From positions 1 through 40,791 of the forward strand of contig JAHLLM010000047.1 in assembly GCA_020444175.1 (NCBI GenBank): 40,791 nucleotides of DNA. The letters run 5' to 3'. The position numbers and the translations under genes were made by a program. Under the pieces are notes generated by a model. It searched no databases. It saw only the letters and a list, made by a program, of their open reading frames with translations, and had not been told where the DNA came from. How positions within the stretch are numbered: position 1 is the stretch's first letter; every line of letters begins with the position of its first letter. Positions 38,950-40,791 of this stretch are shown one piece after another. This DNA comes from Desulfobulbaceae bacterium. GTDB taxonomy: Bacteria > Desulfobacterota > Desulfobulbia > Desulfobulbales > SURF-16.

Positions 38950-39144
38950 TCAGTCCTGCCCTTCATCCTCTTTCTGGCGGCATCGTAAACAGAAGGCTGC
39001 CGTGGAAAGAATGACAAATACCGCAAACCAGGTGGTCATTGTCCAGTTACCCATGCTGTAACCCGAAACATACGTAATGATGAGTATGGCAATGAATGCA
39101 CATGCTGAAGCAAACAGGCAACAACACTTTTTGTCTTTGATCAT
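38950..39144 (-). CDS. Small two-helix membrane protein
   Basis: ATG at 39144 is preceded by GAGGAAC at a good distance. The 64-residue product begins MIKDKKCCCLFASACAF, has two hydrophobic spans (about 8-28 and 34-53) and ends in a charged tail with a CLRCRQKED motif. The three adjacent cysteines near the start and the CxxC-like pair after the second helix are notable, but I recognise no family. It is isolated between the helicase and the porin gene, both of which point away from it or lie on the other strand. Confidence 0.6.
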   Translation of the reverse strand: MIKDKKCCCLFASACAFIAILIITYVSGYSMGNWTMTTWFAVFVILSTAAFCLRCRQKEDEGQD

Positions 39145-39236
39145 GGTGTTCCTCGCATTTACTGGTGTTCGTGTGCTATAATTTTATATTACCCTATTTC
39201 ACAGGTGAAGATCGATGTTTTTTTGATTATTGCAGA

Positions 39237-39265
39237 CCCTTGGCCAACATGCCGCACGCCAAGGG
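39237..39265. other. Hairpin upstream of the FadL-like gene
   Basis: CCCTTGGC (39237-39244) and GCCAAGGG (39258-39265) form a perfect 8-bp stem with a 13-base loop. It lies about 100 bp before the porin ATG, and could be a leader structure or a protein-binding site. Confidence 0.45.
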
Positions 39266-39367
39266 CGCCTTGGATTTCCGATCAGATGCTAACGATTTCA
39301 CCACATTTGTTTCCCTTTTTAGGAAATTTTACCATTTTTTATTTTTTTCAAGTAGTATTAAAGAGTA

Positions 39368-40672
39368 ATGCATCCAGATAATCAATCAATAAAAATTTTA
39401 AGCAGTGTATGTCTCTTTTTCCTTACGTGTTTTCAAGGAATATCTCCCTTTTCCGTATATGCCACAAATGGTTATATTACACATGGGTATGGCGCTAAAA
39501 GTCATTCCCTGGCCGGCGCAGGCTCCGCTCTTCCTTTGGACGGCATGGACGCAGCATCCAATCCTGCAACAATGGTTTATCTTGGTGATCGTCTTGACGC
39601 CGGGGTTTCGGCATTTGTACCCAGTCGCGGATTCAGTGCCCATAATGATTCTCCGGCAAACGGTTTTGCCGAGTTGAATACCGGTCATTACGACAGCAGG
39701 AACAGTGTTTTTTTCATACCGCATTTTGCCCGAAACTGGATGCTGGACTCAAAATCGTCTTTTGGCGTCAGCGTAGGGGCGCATGGAGGCATTAATACGG
39801 AATTTGACAGCGCTGTTTTTTCTGCATTCAACAATCCTGCCGGTACGGCAAGCTCCCCGACAGGGATAGATGTGCAGCAGCTTTTTGTAGGTCTGACCTA
39901 TTCGCGTAAATTCCTTAAAAATCATTCATTCGGAATTACGCCGGTGATTGTAGGCCAACAGATCAAAGTGACGGGACTTGAACCTTTTCGGGCATTTTCA
40001 GATTCTCCTGACCATGTTTCCAATAATGGATATGATTATTCTTATGGCGGTGGGGTAAGAGTTGGCTGGTTAAGTCAACTGTCTGACACTTTTTCAGTAG
40101 GATTTTCATATCAGAGCAGACTCTATATGTCGAGTTTTGATGATTATAGAGGTCTTTTCGCTGAGCAGGGTGACTTTGATATACCTCCGAACTTTGTGGC
40201 CGGCTTGTCCTGGAAAATGACCCCGAAGCTGACATTTGTTGCTGATGTTCAACGTATCCTTTTTGAGGAAATAGCCGCAATTTCCAACCGTTCTGACCTG
40301 CTCTGTTCTCCTGGCGCTGTTATTCTGGGGACGGACGACGGGCTCGGCTTTGGCTGGGAAAATATTTCGGTGGGCAAATTTGGTCTGCAGTGGCAATACA
40401 AGCCGGATCTGACCTTGCGAGCCGGGTACAGCATCAGCAACCAGGTTATCCCGGAGGATCAGGTGCTCTTTAATATTGTGGCACCTGCCGCAGTGCGGGA
40501 GCACTACACGTTTGGACTCACCAAGGTTATTGACAATGTTGAAATAAACCTGGCGTTTATGTATGCGCCGCAAAGAAATATTAAAGGGACTAATCCCAAT
40601 ACAGGTTCGGAAACCATCAGTCTTGAAATGAGTCAGTATGAAATGGAAATCAGTTTTGGATTTCGTTTTTAA
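39368..40672 (+). CDS. FadL/OmpP1-family outer-membrane transport protein
   Basis: The 434-residue protein has a signal peptide (ILSSVCLFFLTCFQGISPF, cleavage near VYA-TN) followed by the mature start TNGYITHGYGAKSHSLAGAG, a hallmark of the FadL family, in which an N-terminal hatch segment fills the barrel. The NPATMVYLGDRLDAG block and alternating aromatic strands continue to a terminal FGFRF, as in barrel proteins. FadL-type proteins take hydrophobic compounds such as long-chain fatty acids or aromatic hydrocarbons across the outer membrane by lateral diffusion. Specific ligand residues cannot be identified. ATG at 39368 follows a weak AAAGAG. Confidence 0.93.
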   Translation: MHPDNQSIKILSSVCLFFLTCFQGISPFSVYATNGYITHGYGAKSHSLAGAGSALPLDGMDAASNPATMVYLGDRLDAGVSAFVPSRGFSAHNDSPANGFAELNTGHYDSRNSVFFIPHFARNWMLDSKSSFGVSVGAHGGINTEFDSAVFSAFNNPAGTASSPTGIDVQQLFVGLTYSRKFLKNHSFGITPVIVGQQIKVTGLEPFRAFSDSPDHVSNNGYDYSYGGGVRVGWLSQLSDTFSVGFSYQSRLYMSSFDDYRGLFAEQGDFDIPPNFVAGLSWKMTPKLTFVADVQRILFEEIAAISNRSDLLCSPGAVILGTDDGLGFGWENISVGKFGLQWQYKPDLTLRAGYSISNQVIPEDQVLFNIVAPAAVREHYTFGLTKVIDNVEINLAFMYAPQRNIKGTNPNTGSETISLEMSQYEMEISFGFRF

Positions 40673-40717
40673 TATGGCTTATCTCGCTCTGGGCTATCCC
40701 CGTCTTTGAAATTATTT

Positions 40718-40769
40718 TGTATCTATTCAGCGAGGGCTCGAAATGGGCCTCAACTCCAGGCCGTAACTT
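40718..40769 (-). repeat. 52-bp dispersed repeat module, inverted copy
   Basis: This is the exact reverse complement of 1833-1884 except for one base (GGCCGT against GGTCGT). It contains the CTATTCAG end motif of the element at 1706-1884. The element may continue beyond the window, so its size here is unknown. Confidence 0.85.
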
Positions 40770-40791
40770 ATAGTTGTTCCAAAAGGAAAAA

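Overview
The window looks like a chromosomal segment of a Gram-negative anaerobe, most likely a deltaproteobacterium (Desulfobacterota; Desulfobulbales or Desulfuromonadales are my best guesses). The basis is indirect: outer-membrane proteins (two TonB-dependent receptors, a FadL-type porin, an AsmA-like protein), an FmdE-family protein beside a molybdopterin-binding protein, a Geobacter-style radical SAM/SPASM maturase with a tiny precursor peptide, and a dense histidine kinase/NtrC cascade. No rRNA, tRNA, CRISPR array or phage module was seen.

Layout. 1-9.4 kb is housekeeping: a TatD-type nuclease cut by the window edge, a nitroreductase, a lipoprotein, coaBC, then a minus-strand run pepF > AsmA-like giant > small membrane protein. 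9.8-13.6 kb is a parE/parC-like type IIA topoisomerase pair whose quinolone-contact positions are non-canonical. 13.7-20.5 kb holds a PhnA-like zinc-ribbon protein, two cyclophilins, a Bax-like glucosaminidase overlapping a polysaccharide deacetylase, a molybdopterin-binding protein with a four-cysteine tail, FmdE and a methyltransferase. 20.4-21.9 kb is a RAYT transposase surrounded by its palindromic repeats. More copies or relics lie at 17.2, 25.7-26.3 and 28.3 kb.

21.9-36.4 kb is the most interesting part. A 37-residue peptide ending in a Cys-Cys-containing segment is followed by a stable hairpin and a radical SAM/SPASM enzyme, which is a likely RiPP locus. Two paralogous 613-residue TonB-dependent receptors lie beside it on the same strand. 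Divergent from the second receptor is a plus-strand run: a PF04392-type periplasmic binding protein without permease or ATPase, a membrane histidine kinase, a REC-GAF-kinase hybrid, a sigma54-dependent NtrC-type regulator, a small acidic unknown, a CheY-like receiver and a DUF309 protein. I infer a peptide or metal acquisition and sensing system, but the functional link is not proven by sequence.

36.6-40.8 kb carries an orotate-phosphoribosyltransferase-like protein downstream of a DEAD-box helicase, a small membrane protein and a FadL-family porin. Three dispersed repeat families recur. In each family one copy starts exactly at the 3' end of a gene and supplies its stop codon.
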